64,000 nt of DNA from an uncultured Pirellulaceae bacterium (GCA_938083195.1 CALKCK010000027.1:1-64000); one strand, 5' to 3'. Shown: positions 17,198 to 26,800, counted from the first letter of the stretch. Program-made: numbers and translations. Notes: a model not told the origin generated them from the sequence alone.

Positions 17198-18844
17198 TCA
17201 ACCAACTTCGACAATAGAGGCATCATAATCTTCGGGCGGCACAAAACCAAGACAATTCAAAGCGGTTGCCGCCAAACTGCTAATTCCAAGATCCTGCTCC
17301 GCCCCCAATCTAATATTAGCTTTCCCGGTGGGATCATAGATATAACACGGTACGGGATTGAGAGTATGACTGGTTTTAGGCTTGGGATTTCCACTCGAGT
17401 CCAACTTTAAATTACCGTCTTTTCCAACTTCAAACATCTCATCTGCGTTACCGTGATCGGCAGTCACAATCATTATCCCGCCGGTCCGATCGATCGCTTC
17501 CTTCAAACGGCCAACGCAAAGATCGACACACTCCACAGAAATCTCAACCGCCAAAAGATCACCCGTATGCCCAACCATGTCACCGTTGGGATAATTGACG
17601 CGAATAAAATCGTGTTTCTGATTATTGATGGAATCGAGAATAACATCGGTAATCTCGCCACCTTTCATCCAAGGACGTTGCTCAAATGGAAGCAGGTCGG
17701 ATTTGATCTCAACATAATCTTCAGCCGAATCATCGAATTTACCACTTCGATTGCCATTAAAAAAATAAGTCACGTGACCATATTTCTGAGTTTCACTGAC
17801 AGCTAATTGAGAAACTCCGGCGCTGGCAAGATACTCTCCCATGGGTCGGTCGATCTTGGGTGGCGTAACGAGAAATCGTCTAGGAATTTCAAGGTCGGCA
17901 TCGTACTGCATGATTCCAGCGAACTTAACGTCTGGCACTCCACCACGGTCAAACGCATCGAGTTCAGCCTCATCAAAGGCGCGCGAAATCTCCATCGCGC
18001 GGTCGCCTCGAAAATTAAACAGAATGACACTATCACCATCGACGATTGGGCCGATGGGTTTACCATTCCGCACCACAACAAACTCTTTGAGATCCTGGTC
18101 AATCACGCCGGGTGTTTCTGCCCGCAGGGTTTCAACTGCGGCTTGGGCCGAATCAAATTCGCGCCCCACTCCTTTTACATGAACATTCCAACCACGTTCC
18201 ACCATTGGCCAATCTGCGTTGTATCGATCCATCGTGATGTATAACCGTCCACCTCCGGAAGCAATTGCATAGTCAAAGTCTCCAGAAGCATTAATTTCGG
18301 CGAGCTGTTTCTCCAGTGCTTCGATGTAGACCAAGGCAGAGGTCGGCGGAACATCGCGGCCGTCTAACAAAGTGTGGACACGCACTTTGCGAATTCCCTG
18401 CCCATGAGTTTGCTTCAACATAGCGGCTAAAATATCGACATGAGAATGAACATTTCCATCGGACAGAAGGCCAATTAAGTGGAGGGTGTTATCTTCAAGT
18501 GACTCGGTAAGGTCTTGCCAAGTTTTTCCCCGAAACATCTCACCGGACCGCACTGAATTCTGAACCAACAGAGCCCCTTGATCAAAAACACGACCGGCCC
18601 CGATCGCGTTATGCCCAACTTCACTGTTGCCCATGTCATCATCCGACGGCATCCCTACTGATTTACCATGAGCGCGAAGCGTGGTGTACACCGAGTTTGC
18701 CTTCAATTGGTCGAGATGAGGCGTGGATGCTTTTGCAACCATATCGCCAAGGTCTCCTTGACCAATTCCAACTCCATCCATAATGACAAGAACGACGGGG
18801 CCTTCGGCTCCAGAAAATGATGGGTGCTTGGTAAGTGGATTCAT
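17198..18844 (-). CDS. gpmI: 2,3-bisphosphoglycerate-independent phosphoglycerate mutase
   Basis: Interconverts 3-phosphoglycerate and 2-phosphoglycerate in glycolysis, using two metal ions (usually Mn) and a phosphoserine intermediate. VLVIMDGVGIG gives the first metal ligand Asp; MGNSEVGHNAIGAGRVFDQG carries the catalytic Ser; LLDGRDVPPTSA, NFRGDRAMEIS, NYPNGDMVGHTGD and VTADHGNADEM complete the active site. The length of 548 residues is normal. ATG start. It is divergent from pgi, another glycolytic enzyme, with about 340 bases between the starts, so shared regulation from this interval is possible. Confidence 0.95.
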   Translation of the reverse strand: MNPLTKHPSFSGAEGPVVLVIMDGVGIGQGDLGDMVAKASTPHLDQLKANSVYTTLRAHGKSVGMPSDDDMGNSEVGHNAIGAGRVFDQGALLVQNSVRSGEMFRGKTWQDLTESLEDNTLHLIGLLSDGNVHSHVDILAAMLKQTHGQGIRKVRVHTLLDGRDVPPTSALVYIEALEKQLAEINASGDFDYAIASGGGRLYITMDRYNADWPMVERGWNVHVKGVGREFDSAQAAVETLRAETPGVIDQDLKEFVVVRNGKPIGPIVDGDSVILFNFRGDRAMEISRAFDEAELDAFDRGGVPDVKFAGIMQYDADLEIPRRFLVTPPKIDRPMGEYLASAGVSQLAVSETQKYGHVTYFFNGNRSGKFDDSAEDYVEIKSDLLPFEQRPWMKGGEITDVILDSINNQKHDFIRVNYPNGDMVGHTGDLLAVEISVECVDLCVGRLKEAIDRTGGIMIVTADHGNADEMFEVGKDGNLKLDSSGNPKPKTSHTLNPVPCYIYDPTGKANIRLGAEQDLGISSLAATALNCLGFVPPEDYDASIVEVG

Positions 18845-19185
18845 AGCGTTTGTGATTTAGATAAAATTAGATTGAAAATTGAACTCGCCGCGTTTCTCGC
18901 GCCCGATGCAATCAGTTCCTATTGTAGGGATCTCAGAGAAATTCGGGAGGGTTACTTGGTTGAAAAAAAGCTTCTTAGACGGGTTATCCCACCAAGGTTC
19001 GAAACCTGAAGCCACTGCGAAGGCAAAACCGATCGTTTCAGCAAGGAAAGCGAAGCCTTCCTGGTTTAGCGTTCTTGTTTCTGAAATAGCCAGTCCACTA
19101 GAACGGATCAAGCTTTTGGAGGACAATTGAAACTTAGGATTGTTCCCTCACTCCACATGAAAATTGACACTTTTTGGCGACTTCG
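18845..19185. other. Gene-free interval between gpmI and pgi
   Basis: Divergent spacer of 341 bases holding the promoters of both genes. Short ORFs on both strands here (for example 18879-19130) have no recognisable features. A small hairpin AGGAAAGC-GAA-GCCTTCCT lies near 19041-19060. I see no RNA gene. Confidence 0.6.
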
Positions 19186-20613
19186 ATGGCAAAAGTAAAA
19201 CCACTTGTTTTTGATTACAGCGGCTCATTAATTCCAGAAAACGGCATCACGGCCGATCAAATACAGCAACTCACTTCTGCGCTGGAGTCGGCCCGGAATG
19301 AAATCCTCGAAACCGATGTTGAATTGTTTGCATCTCAAAACAACATCCCCGAAGAGAAACAGCCATTAGACGCTGGTTTTTTTGAAATGCCAGAACGGAT
19401 CCTCGATGAGTATCAAGCGAATCGTCCCGAAAGTGAACTTGGACGCATTCTCGATACCGCAGCACGATTAAGAGAACGTGTCGACAAAGTGGTCGTTCTT
19501 GGAATTGGCGGATCTTACATGGGGGCTCGTGCTTTAATGGAGACCTGTTGCCAGCCTTACTTTAATGAACTCACTCGCGCCGAACGAGGCGGACGCCCAA
19601 AGATGTACTTTGAAGGTAACAATGTTGATAACGACTGGTCGCAAGGCCTTTTGGAATTTTTGAAGAACCACTCTCACGGCGAAGGCCCAGAAGGCAAATG
19701 GGCAATCGTTGTGATTAGTAAAAGTGGCGGCACGCTCGAAACTGCCGCGGCATTTCGGCAATTCCTCGCAGCGTTGGAATCCCAAGTCGGTACGGAAAAT
19801 CTGCCAGACTACGTTGTTCCAGTCACGGGCGAATCTGGAAAACTAGCGAGCCTGGCCGACGAGATTGGCTGTCGTGACCGATTTTTAGTTCCCGATGGAG
19901 TCGGTGGCAGGTTTTCGGTTCTTTCCGCTGTTGGGCTTTTGCCCGCCGCCATTTTAGGAATCGACATCGTCGCACTTCTTGAGGGAGCGGCAGCGATGAA
20001 CAGTCTATTCCGAACACAACCTCTCGGCAGCAATCCAGTTCTGGATTACGTCGCGGTCAACCATTTACTTGAAAAAGAGCAGGGCGTTGTTACGCGAGTC
20101 CTTTCCGTTTGGAGCAAATCACTTGAGTCGGCCGGATTTTGGTATGACCAATTGCTGGCCGAAAGCCTCGGAAAGTTCGAACGGGGAGCCTTGCCCTTAA
20201 CCTGCTTAAACTCCCGAGACCTCCACTCGCGTGCCCAGCAACACCAAGAAGGCGCGCGTGACAAAGTGATGAACAATGTGATCGTTGACCACTGGCGTTG
20301 CGATCCACTCCCAATCGGCTCAAGCCAGCGGAATCAGGATCAGCTCAATGAACTATCTGACAAAACGCTACCTGAAATCATGTCCGCCGCGATTGCGGGT
20401 ACCAACCAGGCCTACCTCGACGACAATCGCCCGACGACCAATCTCCACCTCCCGGCAGCGAACGAATCAAGCCTCGGCCAATTTTTTCAGATGATGATGT
20501 TAGCGACAGTACTCGAAGGTCGTTTACTCCAAATCAATCCTTACGGACAACCGGGGGTCGAGAAATACAAAGTCAACATGAACCGTATTTTGCGAGAACC
20601 CGTATCAAAGTAA
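19186..20613 (+). CDS. pgi: Glucose-6-phosphate isomerase
   Basis: Interconverts glucose 6-phosphate and fructose 6-phosphate in the cytoplasm. Motifs: VVLGIGGSYMGARALMETC, VISKSGGTLETAAAFRQF for the sugar-phosphate site, VVPVTGESGKLASLADE, DGVGGRFSVLSAVGLLP, and HQEGARDKVMNNVI near residue 360. The family is bacterial type of about 450-550 residues, and 475 residues fits. The ORF track begins at TTG 19174, but the ATG at 19186 (MAKVKPLVFDYSG) is the more likely start; neither has a clear Shine-Dalgarno sequence. Divergent from gpmI. Confidence 0.95.
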   Translation: MAKVKPLVFDYSGSLIPENGITADQIQQLTSALESARNEILETDVELFASQNNIPEEKQPLDAGFFEMPERILDEYQANRPESELGRILDTAARLRERVDKVVVLGIGGSYMGARALMETCCQPYFNELTRAERGGRPKMYFEGNNVDNDWSQGLLEFLKNHSHGEGPEGKWAIVVISKSGGTLETAAAFRQFLAALESQVGTENLPDYVVPVTGESGKLASLADEIGCRDRFLVPDGVGGRFSVLSAVGLLPAAILGIDIVALLEGAAAMNSLFRTQPLGSNPVLDYVAVNHLLEKEQGVVTRVLSVWSKSLESAGFWYDQLLAESLGKFERGALPLTCLNSRDLHSRAQQHQEGARDKVMNNVIVDHWRCDPLPIGSSQRNQDQLNELSDKTLPEIMSAAIAGTNQAYLDDNRPTTNLHLPAANESSLGQFFQMMMLATVLEGRLLQINPYGQPGVEKYKVNMNRILREPVSK

Positions 20614-20770
20614 CCCACCGTGGTCGAATTCCTGATTGCGAACCGCTAAAATACGTATCGATTGACCGTAATCCCCTCCAATAGTAACGCTTCAGCATCA
20701 CGTAAAACTCCACAACAAGTTAGTTCAGGTAGAATCTGACTGACCGCTTCGACCTTTCAGGAATGGATAT

Positions 20771-21460
20771 ATGAGTATTGAATTAACTTGGCTCGGACAT
20801 GCCACTTGGTTAATCAACGATGGGGTTCACCGCATCCTCCTAGACCCTTTTTTGAACGATTCGCCAACTGCACCGCACAAAGCGAGCGAAGTCGATGCCG
20901 ATTTCATTTTGGTTTCTCATGGACATCTCGATCACGTAGCTGATGTTGCGGAAATCGCAAATCGCTGCGATGCCATGGTAATTGCCGGGTTCGAAGTGGC
21001 AGAATGGTTTGCCAATCAACAAGATGTAAAAAGAACCACAGGCATGAATATTGGGGGCTCACTTTCCCTTCCCTTTGGCAGCGTCAAAATGACTCCGGCA
21101 ATCCACAGTTCGCAACTGCCCGACGGCGCTTACGGAGGAGTCGCGGGTGGATTTTTGATAATGCTTGGTGACAGAACACTCTACTTCGCCTGCGACACCG
21201 CATTGTTTTCAGACATGCAACTTCTTCGTGAAAAAGGAATCGACGCAGCAATACTTCCGATTGGTGATTTGTATACCATGGGGCCTCGCGATAGCGTCAC
21301 GGCAACTAACTACCTAAACCCCAAGCAAGTTCTCCCAACGCATTACAACACCTGGCCCCCAATCGAGCAGGACGCCGAGAACTGGGCAGAAATGGTCCGA
21401 GCTGGATCTACTGCCGAGCCAGTTGTGTTGCAACCTGGCCAGTCTCATGTGATTGAATAA
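20771..21460 (+). CDS. UPF0173-type metal-dependent hydrolase (metallo-beta-lactamase fold)
   Basis: The sequence has the metallo-beta-lactamase fold signature SHGHLDHVADV (HxHxDH) near residue 50, TPAIHSSQLP as the next His region, ACDTALFSDM with the bridging Asp, and VLPTHYNTWPPI as the last ligand His. The order and the length of 229 residues match the UPF0173 family, related to UlaG lactonase. The substrate is not known for this family. AGGA lies upstream of the ATG. It is followed after 21 bases by a secreted protein gene, so the two may share a transcript. Confidence 0.88.
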   Translation: MSIELTWLGHATWLINDGVHRILLDPFLNDSPTAPHKASEVDADFILVSHGHLDHVADVAEIANRCDAMVIAGFEVAEWFANQQDVKRTTGMNIGGSLSLPFGSVKMTPAIHSSQLPDGAYGGVAGGFLIMLGDRTLYFACDTALFSDMQLLREKGIDAAILPIGDLYTMGPRDSVTATNYLNPKQVLPTHYNTWPPIEQDAENWAEMVRAGSTAEPVVLQPGQSHVIE

Positions 21461-21481
21461 TTTCGTTTTAAAAGAGTTTTT

Positions 21482-22456
21482 ATGTTTCAAGCCAATTGCA
21501 CTCAACGTCGCGTTTCGTTCGCGATCTTTGCCGCTGCTGTTTTTTCAATCCTGTTAGCCTTGAATTCGCCGGCCCACGGACAGTCCAATGAAGTCTGCTG
21601 GAAACTGAAGGCGAATGACCGGTTCATTATTGAACTAAATCAGACCTCAAAATCGAACACGACTGTTGATTCGCGAGAGACAAGCGTCGAGAGCAAAACT
21701 GAAATTGAGATGAGTTGGGAAGTCAGCAAAGTCGATTCGAAAGGAAACGCCACGATCCGACAAACCATTACGGGCATTAACCTGCTGGTAAACGGATTCA
21801 CCAGAAAAAAGAAAGGAGAAACGGGGTCACCGCTTCTCGAGGTCGTGGTCAACACATCAAACCCCGCGAAGACTTCGAAGCAAGGCAAGCAATTACTTAA
21901 ACAGATCCAACCCCTTCTCAACATTCCGATCGATGTCGTAATGTCGCCGACAGGTGAAATCGACGTTAAGGATTCGACGGAGGTTGCCAAATTACTGAAT
22001 AAACTTCCCAACACGCAGAATCTAAGACAACTCTTTAGCCCCGCTGGCCTCAAAGAAATGATGGGCGCTTCGTCCGTCATTCTTCCGCAACCACTGTCTA
22101 TCGGCCAGACCTGGAATCAACAGTCGAAAACTGACACAGCAATGGGAGCGATGGAGCAAACCGAAACCTACACTTACTTAAGAAACAGGGATGGCGAGCA
22201 AGGGCAAGTTGCGGAGTTCAGCGTTGCAACCGAACTGAAGCCTCTTGATTCAACATCAGACCAACAGGGCTCCAGCTTACAAGGAGAACTACTTAGCTTT
22301 GATGGGTCGGGGACATTGTTGTTGGATATTGAAAACGGATATTTCAGCAGCAGTAAACTTCAAAATACGATTAGCACTGAGAAACCTTATCGCGAAAAAA
22401 TGATCAAAACGACCGTTTCGAATGAAATCGAAATGAACATGAGAAGGCAAAAATGA
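21482..22456 (+). CDS. Secreted DUF6263-like protein
   Basis: After a signal peptide (FAIFAAAVFSILLALNSPAHG) the protein is a beta-rich domain of about 290 residues. It begins with CWKLKANDRFIIELNQ and contains MSWEVSKVDSKGNATIRQTI, VVMSPTGEIDVKDS and LPQPLSIGQTWNQQS, a pattern that I associate with DUF6263-type planctomycete proteins. Those are extracytoplasmic proteins of unknown role. There are no catalytic motifs that I can identify. It is directly downstream of the UPF0173 hydrolase. Confidence 0.55.
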   Translation: MFQANCTQRRVSFAIFAAAVFSILLALNSPAHGQSNEVCWKLKANDRFIIELNQTSKSNTTVDSRETSVESKTEIEMSWEVSKVDSKGNATIRQTITGINLLVNGFTRKKKGETGSPLLEVVVNTSNPAKTSKQGKQLLKQIQPLLNIPIDVVMSPTGEIDVKDSTEVAKLLNKLPNTQNLRQLFSPAGLKEMMGASSVILPQPLSIGQTWNQQSKTDTAMGAMEQTETYTYLRNRDGEQGQVAEFSVATELKPLDSTSDQQGSSLQGELLSFDGSGTLLLDIENGYFSSSKLQNTISTEKPYREKMIKTTVSNEIEMNMRRQK

Positions 22457-22570
22457 ACCACTTATCTTTAGCCTGAAACATTCAAGCACCTGATTGCTGG
22501 AACCAATGAACCATTGCTTTTTGTTTATCGTTTTAACCCGACATAAAATTCCCTGGAAAAAAACCAGTCG

Positions 22571-22951
22571 ATGACCGATTTCATTACAGTCGCAAAATTA
22601 GGTGACATCCCTGACGGCGAAGGGAAAGCTTACAAGTACAACAGTCGCATGGTCGCCGTTTTCAATCAAAATGGCGAGTACCACGCAATTGACGACATGT
22701 GTCCTCACATGGGCGCTTCGCTCGCATCCGGGCACCTCGAACAAGGCAATGTTGTTTGCCCGTGGCATTCGTGGAGTTTTGATATTCGAGACGGAGCATG
22801 GTGTGAAAACCGACGCATCAACATTGACGTCTATCAAGTAAGAATTGTTGGAGACGACATTCAGATCGCCGCTTCCGAAAATCCAAAGGGGGACGATGCC
22901 GCAACGCCTCCCACCCCCAACCCGGAGGATTCTTCCAATGACAAAAAATGA
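22571..22951 (+). CDS. Rieske [2Fe-2S] protein, NirD-like
   Basis: A small soluble Rieske domain protein. DDMCPHMGASLASG gives the first CxH pair and NVVCPWHSWSFDIRDG the second C..H pair, so a [2Fe-2S] cluster with two Cys and two His ligands is expected. The size (126 residues) is like NirD, the small subunit of assimilatory nitrite reductase, or like stand-alone ferredoxin components of dioxygenases. No nitrite reductase large subunit is nearby, so a generic electron-carrier role is safer. The C-terminal ~20 residues are Pro/Asn/Asp-rich and overlap the start of the next gene by 14 bases, implying translational coupling. Confidence 0.85.
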   Translation: MTDFITVAKLGDIPDGEGKAYKYNSRMVAVFNQNGEYHAIDDMCPHMGASLASGHLEQGNVVCPWHSWSFDIRDGAWCENRRINIDVYQVRIVGDDIQIAASENPKGDDAATPPTPNPEDSSNDKK

Positions 22952-23312
22952 ATCCCCCCAACCAAACGTTACGCTCAGTGAGTTCCAGACGCTGATCCGG
23001 AACATGTATTTAGAAAAAGATCAAACGCGAGGTGTCCCTGCGACATTCATGTGGTTGATGGAAGAAGTTGGTGAATTAGCGTCGGCCCTACGTGAAACGA
23101 CCCCTTCCGAGCAATCACGAATTTCCCCGGAGCAATGGCAGGACCGGCGCGAAAATCTGAAACAGGAATTTGCCGATGTGCTCGCTTGGTTGGCAACAAT
23201 AGCAAACGTGGTCGATGTTGATCTAAGCGAAGCAATTACCGAAAAATATGGCTCTGGATGCCCAGGCTGTACAAAATTTAACTGCATTTGTCCCGATGAG
23301 CAAAAACCTTGA
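22938..23312 (+). CDS. MazG-like nucleotide pyrophosphohydrolase
   Basis: The all-alpha NTP pyrophosphohydrolase pattern is seen: WLMEEVGELASALRE supplies the EExxE metal-binding helix and LKQEFADVLAWLATIAN the ExxD helix. Enzymes of this type hydrolyse (d)NTPs to NMP and pyrophosphate, often as house-cleaning. The last ~20 residues add a Cys cluster, GCPGCTKFNCIC, which could bind zinc or iron-sulfur and is seen in some relatives only. I placed the start at ATG 22938, preceded by GGAGG nine bases upstream; the ORF-track start at 22845 lies inside the Rieske gene in another frame. It overlaps the Rieske gene by 14 bases and the two are probably co-translated. Confidence 0.82.
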   Translation: MTKNESPQPNVTLSEFQTLIRNMYLEKDQTRGVPATFMWLMEEVGELASALRETTPSEQSRISPEQWQDRRENLKQEFADVLAWLATIANVVDVDLSEAITEKYGSGCPGCTKFNCICPDEQKP

Positions 23313-23524
23313 AACGGACTGACTGTCGCTTCACGAAGATAGATTACAGGGAGTAAATCCTCAAAACTTATCCCTTCAACTCATCCCTTCACTACAGGTT
23401 GTCCGTTTCGATTCGTGCATTATGGAAATGGTTCTTAAATCTGCGCCCCTTATGATAGCCTGAAATAGAGACTTCGATTATGCTTAGAGAGTGTTCGTTC
23501 GTTTCAACCCATTGCGAAAAATTC

Positions 23525-25762
23525 ATGAGCTTTTCTTTTGTGCTTCATCGAATTGGGTTGTTTGCCGCAGTTTTGCTGGGCTGTCAGTTAAGCTTCAGTG
23601 GCACCCTAAACTCAGCACTCCTACAAGAATCTCAAGGACAAGGTACGGCTCCCCCCGCAAAAGTCTCAATTGGCTTTGACGGAAACGTCAAACTAGGAAA
23701 ATGGGTTCCCATATTTGTCTCACTGGATCCATCAACCTCGGCTTCCAAATTTGAAGTTGAGAATATTGACGGCGATGATACGCCGGTAATCTACCAAGGT
23801 CCGCTTTTATCGGACCCAAAATCCCCAGGGCAGTTTCAAGCGTGGACGCGAATCGGGCGCAGCTATGGTAAGTCAGAATTGCGATTGCTCAACTCATCCG
23901 ATGAGCTAATTGAAACTTTTCAACTTAGCTTCACAGGGAAAGACCGCGTCGGAAAATTCATCGGCTCGACTCAGGAGTTGATACTCACTCTCGAGCCTCA
24001 AGATTTATTCAAGAAATCAATTGAATCGGTATCTTCATTGGCGTCTCAGGAAGATGCCCGAATCATTGCTGCGTTAGGTGAAAATAACACGCTGCCCTTC
24101 AATTGGCTTGAGTACGATTCGGCGGACGCCATCTTATTGGTGACTTCCGACATCGAACGTGTTGAGCGGATTTCAGAAGTTCAACTTGATGCTATTGAAA
24201 CATGGGTCAAGCAAGGCGGAACGCTAATCCTCTCAGCAACTTCCAATGCCAACCAGCTTCTTTCTGAAAATGGTTCCCTTGCGAGATTTTGCCCTGGTAA
24301 CTTTGTCGGCCTTGACGAGTGCTTCAACAGCAGCCGCCTGGAGACATTTTGCGATAGCCAGGAAAAACTGCTGCCGGCCAAGAACGATTCGATTCCCATT
24401 GTACAAATCGAGGACGTTCGCGGCACTGTTTTGGTTGACAACTCTAACACCAAGAATCGCAAGCCTTTAATCATCAAAACGGCTTACGGAATGGGGAAGG
24501 TCATTTTTGTGACATTCGACCTAGACACCTCAAAGACGACCGAGTGGATTGGATTCCCTAAGCTGGTCGAAAAGCTAGTTTCCGGTGCAGCAACCGAAAG
24601 AGAGACAACTTCCTCGACCGCGGCCCGCGGCAGCTCTGTTTCTCACTTTGGCTATAAAGACCTCATTGGCCAATTGCGAGTTCCCCTCGATAGATTCCGC
24701 GATGTGCAATTCGTCAAGTTTGCGATGATCGCTTTGCTGATCGGTTTATACATCCTGTGCATTGGGCCCGGCGATTATTTCCTGCTCCATAAATTTTTCA
24801 AAAAAATGGAGTTAACCTGGATCACATTCCCACTGGTCTCATTGATTTTTTGCGGCTTGGCAATTGGCATTTCGGTCGCGACCCGCCCCGACACAATTAA
24901 GATCAACCAATTAGAAATCATAGACATCGACACGATCAATGGAGAGGTTCGTGGAACAGTTTGGGGCAATCTCTACAGCCCTATTGGGCAAACTTGCTCG
25001 ATTGGGTTGGAAAAATCGCACCAGCTCGGTTTTGAAATTGACTCCAACTTACTGACTTGGCACGGACTCCCCGGAAATGGCCTAGGGGGAATGGCAACCA
25101 CGGCTAACCCTGGGTTGTTAAAAACGAACTACGAGCAGTCATTCAAAGTTAGCGAAAATGGCCAAACGTTAAACACCGAGATCGAAAACCTTCCTCTTCA
25201 AGTATCATCGACAAAGCCAATTTTTGCGACTTGGTGGGCGAGTATCGAGCCAGAATCAAGAGTCCAACTCAATCGCGACCCCCGCTTGACCCAACTTCGT
25301 GGTCGCGTGAATTACAAACTCCCATTTAAACTTAAAAATTGCCGTCTGATTTTTGAAAACTGGGCCTACGTCCTAGAAAACCCTCTAAATCCAAGTGATA
25401 CATTCGACGTCCAAACAGGGACTACCGAAAAATCATTGAAGAGCATCCTGACGCGAAAGGTCAAACTGAAAAAGAGCGACCGAAGCGAAAACAGTCCTTG
25501 GGATCCGACCGACATTCGTGTTAATCGAATCGCCGACATCATGATGTTTTACCAAGCGTCCGGTGGCATGGCCTATACAAACCTAAGTCACCAGTATCAT
25601 TCATTTACCGACATGACTGACCAGCTCAACCTTCACCGCGCGATATTAGTCGGCGAAGTCGATGAACCGGGTGCCATTTTAAAAATCAATGGTGAATCTG
25701 CACTTTCGCAGTACGACCAAACTACCACCATCGTGCGGATTCTCCTCGAAGTTCAATATTAA
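23525..25762 (+). CDS. Large membrane protein paired with ABC ATPase, unknown function
   Basis: The N-terminus from ATG 23525 is a signal peptide or anchor (VLHRIGLFAAVLLGCQLS); the ORF-track start at 23480 is less likely. A large extracytoplasmic part follows. Around residues 200-240 it looks like a class I glutamine amidotransferase-like fold (DADAILLVTSD-type strand, then IETWVKQGGTLILSATSNA), as found in GldG/DUF4350-like proteins. Two membrane helices follow around residues 398-418 and 430-451, then a second beta-rich domain of ~290 residues. This is not an ABC permease by helix count. The ABC ATPase gene starts 19 bases downstream. I do not know its function; the pairing suggests a role in an envelope ABC system. 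Confidence 0.6.
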   Translation: MSFSFVLHRIGLFAAVLLGCQLSFSGTLNSALLQESQGQGTAPPAKVSIGFDGNVKLGKWVPIFVSLDPSTSASKFEVENIDGDDTPVIYQGPLLSDPKSPGQFQAWTRIGRSYGKSELRLLNSSDELIETFQLSFTGKDRVGKFIGSTQELILTLEPQDLFKKSIESVSSLASQEDARIIAALGENNTLPFNWLEYDSADAILLVTSDIERVERISEVQLDAIETWVKQGGTLILSATSNANQLLSENGSLARFCPGNFVGLDECFNSSRLETFCDSQEKLLPAKNDSIPIVQIEDVRGTVLVDNSNTKNRKPLIIKTAYGMGKVIFVTFDLDTSKTTEWIGFPKLVEKLVSGAATERETTSSTAARGSSVSHFGYKDLIGQLRVPLDRFRDVQFVKFAMIALLIGLYILCIGPGDYFLLHKFFKKMELTWITFPLVSLIFCGLAIGISVATRPDTIKINQLEIIDIDTINGEVRGTVWGNLYSPIGQTCSIGLEKSHQLGFEIDSNLLTWHGLPGNGLGGMATTANPGLLKTNYEQSFKVSENGQTLNTEIENLPLQVSSTKPIFATWWASIEPESRVQLNRDPRLTQLRGRVNYKLPFKLKNCRLIFENWAYVLENPLNPSDTFDVQTGTTEKSLKSILTRKVKLKKSDRSENSPWDPTDIRVNRIADIMMFYQASGGMAYTNLSHQYHSFTDMTDQLNLHRAILVGEVDEPGAILKINGESALSQYDQTTTIVRILLEVQY

Positions 25763-25780
25763 TGAGCCCCCGACAGTTCT

Positions 25781-26713
25781 ATGATCAAAACTGAAAATCT
25801 GACAAAAAAGTATGGCGAATTGTTTGCGATCAAGGGGATCGAGCTCGATCTAAAACAGGGCGATCTGTTTGGATTCATCGGCCCTAACGGTGCCGGCAAA
25901 ACAACCACGATGAGGATCATTGCCACACTCTCAGAACCGTCCTGGGGAGAGGCTTACGTTTGCAATCACTCCATCTATCGAGAGCCCAAAGAAATCCGCC
26001 GACTCGTTGGCTACATGCCCGATTTTTTCGGTGTTTATGACGACATGAAGGTTATCGAATACCTTGAGTTTTTTGCTGCCGCCTATCGAATCAAAGGGCC
26101 AGCTCGTCGAAAAAAATGTAATGAAATGCTCGAGATTGTTGACCTGGATTTCAAACGAGATGCGTTCGCAAATACGCTTTCCCGCGGACAGACTCAACGA
26201 CTTGGACTCGCTCGCGTGCTACTCCACGATCCTCAGGTACTACTGCTTGACGAACCTTTGAGCGGTCTCGACCCTCGCGCTCGAATCGAAATGCGAAATC
26301 TCCTGAGAAGATTAGGACAAACTGGAAAAACAATTATTGTTTCCAGTCACATTCTTCCAGAATTGGCTGACGTTTGTAACAAAATTGGCATTATCGATCG
26401 TGGCGTAATGAGCTTCTCCGATGAAGTATCTGAAGTCATCAAGAAGGTTCGAAGCCAGATAATTTTACAAGTGGGCGTCAAAGACGACGAAGAACGAGCA
26501 ATTCTATTCCTCGATGCCGAGGATCAAGTCGCCAGCGTTGTTAAGGGAGATGGATTCCTCGTCGTAACGCTTAAAGAAACAGTCACTGACTACTCCGAAT
26601 TACCAACTGCGTTAATTGGAGAAGGTTTTAAACTGACCTTATTCCAAGAGGAAGAAGTTAATCTCGAATCTGCTTTCATGGCACTTACCAAAGGGACCGG
26701 GCAAAACTTCTAG
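25781..26713 (+). CDS. ABC transporter ATP-binding protein
   Basis: A complete nucleotide-binding domain: GPNGAGKTTTMRI (Walker A, residue ~35), LSRGQTQRLGLARVLL (signature), VLLLDEPLSGLDP (Walker B plus D-loop) and VSSHILPELAD (switch His). The sequence is closest in style to ABC-2 exporter ATPases (CcmA/NatA/GldA type), and the last ~90 residues form the regulatory tail usual in that group. It would hydrolyse ATP at the inner face of the membrane to drive a permease, but no ABC-2 permease gene is adjacent. The only partner is the preceding large membrane protein. The next gene is on the other strand, so the operon ends here. Confidence 0.9.
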   Translation: MIKTENLTKKYGELFAIKGIELDLKQGDLFGFIGPNGAGKTTTMRIIATLSEPSWGEAYVCNHSIYREPKEIRRLVGYMPDFFGVYDDMKVIEYLEFFAAAYRIKGPARRKKCNEMLEIVDLDFKRDAFANTLSRGQTQRLGLARVLLHDPQVLLLDEPLSGLDPRARIEMRNLLRRLGQTGKTIIVSSHILPELADVCNKIGIIDRGVMSFSDEVSEVIKKVRSQIILQVGVKDDEERAILFLDAEDQVASVVKGDGFLVVTLKETVTDYSELPTALIGEGFKLTLFQEEEVNLESAFMALTKGTGQNF

Positions 26714-26760
26714 TTTTCAGATGTAACCGCCATGTGAGAGCGGGTGTGTGCTTTCCAGTT

Positions 26761-26784
26761 ATTGCCATGTTGGATAATGGCAAT
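26761..26784. repeat. Perfect 8-bp inverted repeat between convergent genes
   Basis: ATTGCCAT-GTTGGATA-ATGGCAAT can form an 8-bp hairpin with an 8-base loop. It sits in the 87-base interval between the ABC ATPase and the convergent glnB gene. There is no T-tract on either side, so a factor-independent terminator role is doubtful. Confidence 0.5.
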
Positions 26785-26800
26785 CCACTCATCCATCAAC

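Noticed and set aside
18991-19012. GGTTCGAAACC resembling a tRNA T-arm
   Set aside because: Only three of five T-stem pairs form and no cloverleaf fits around it.
18879-19130. Possible small gene between gpmI and pgi (83 aa, plus), with an opposing 89 aa minus ORF
   Set aside because: No ribosome binding site, no motif and no sign of family-like conservation on either strand.
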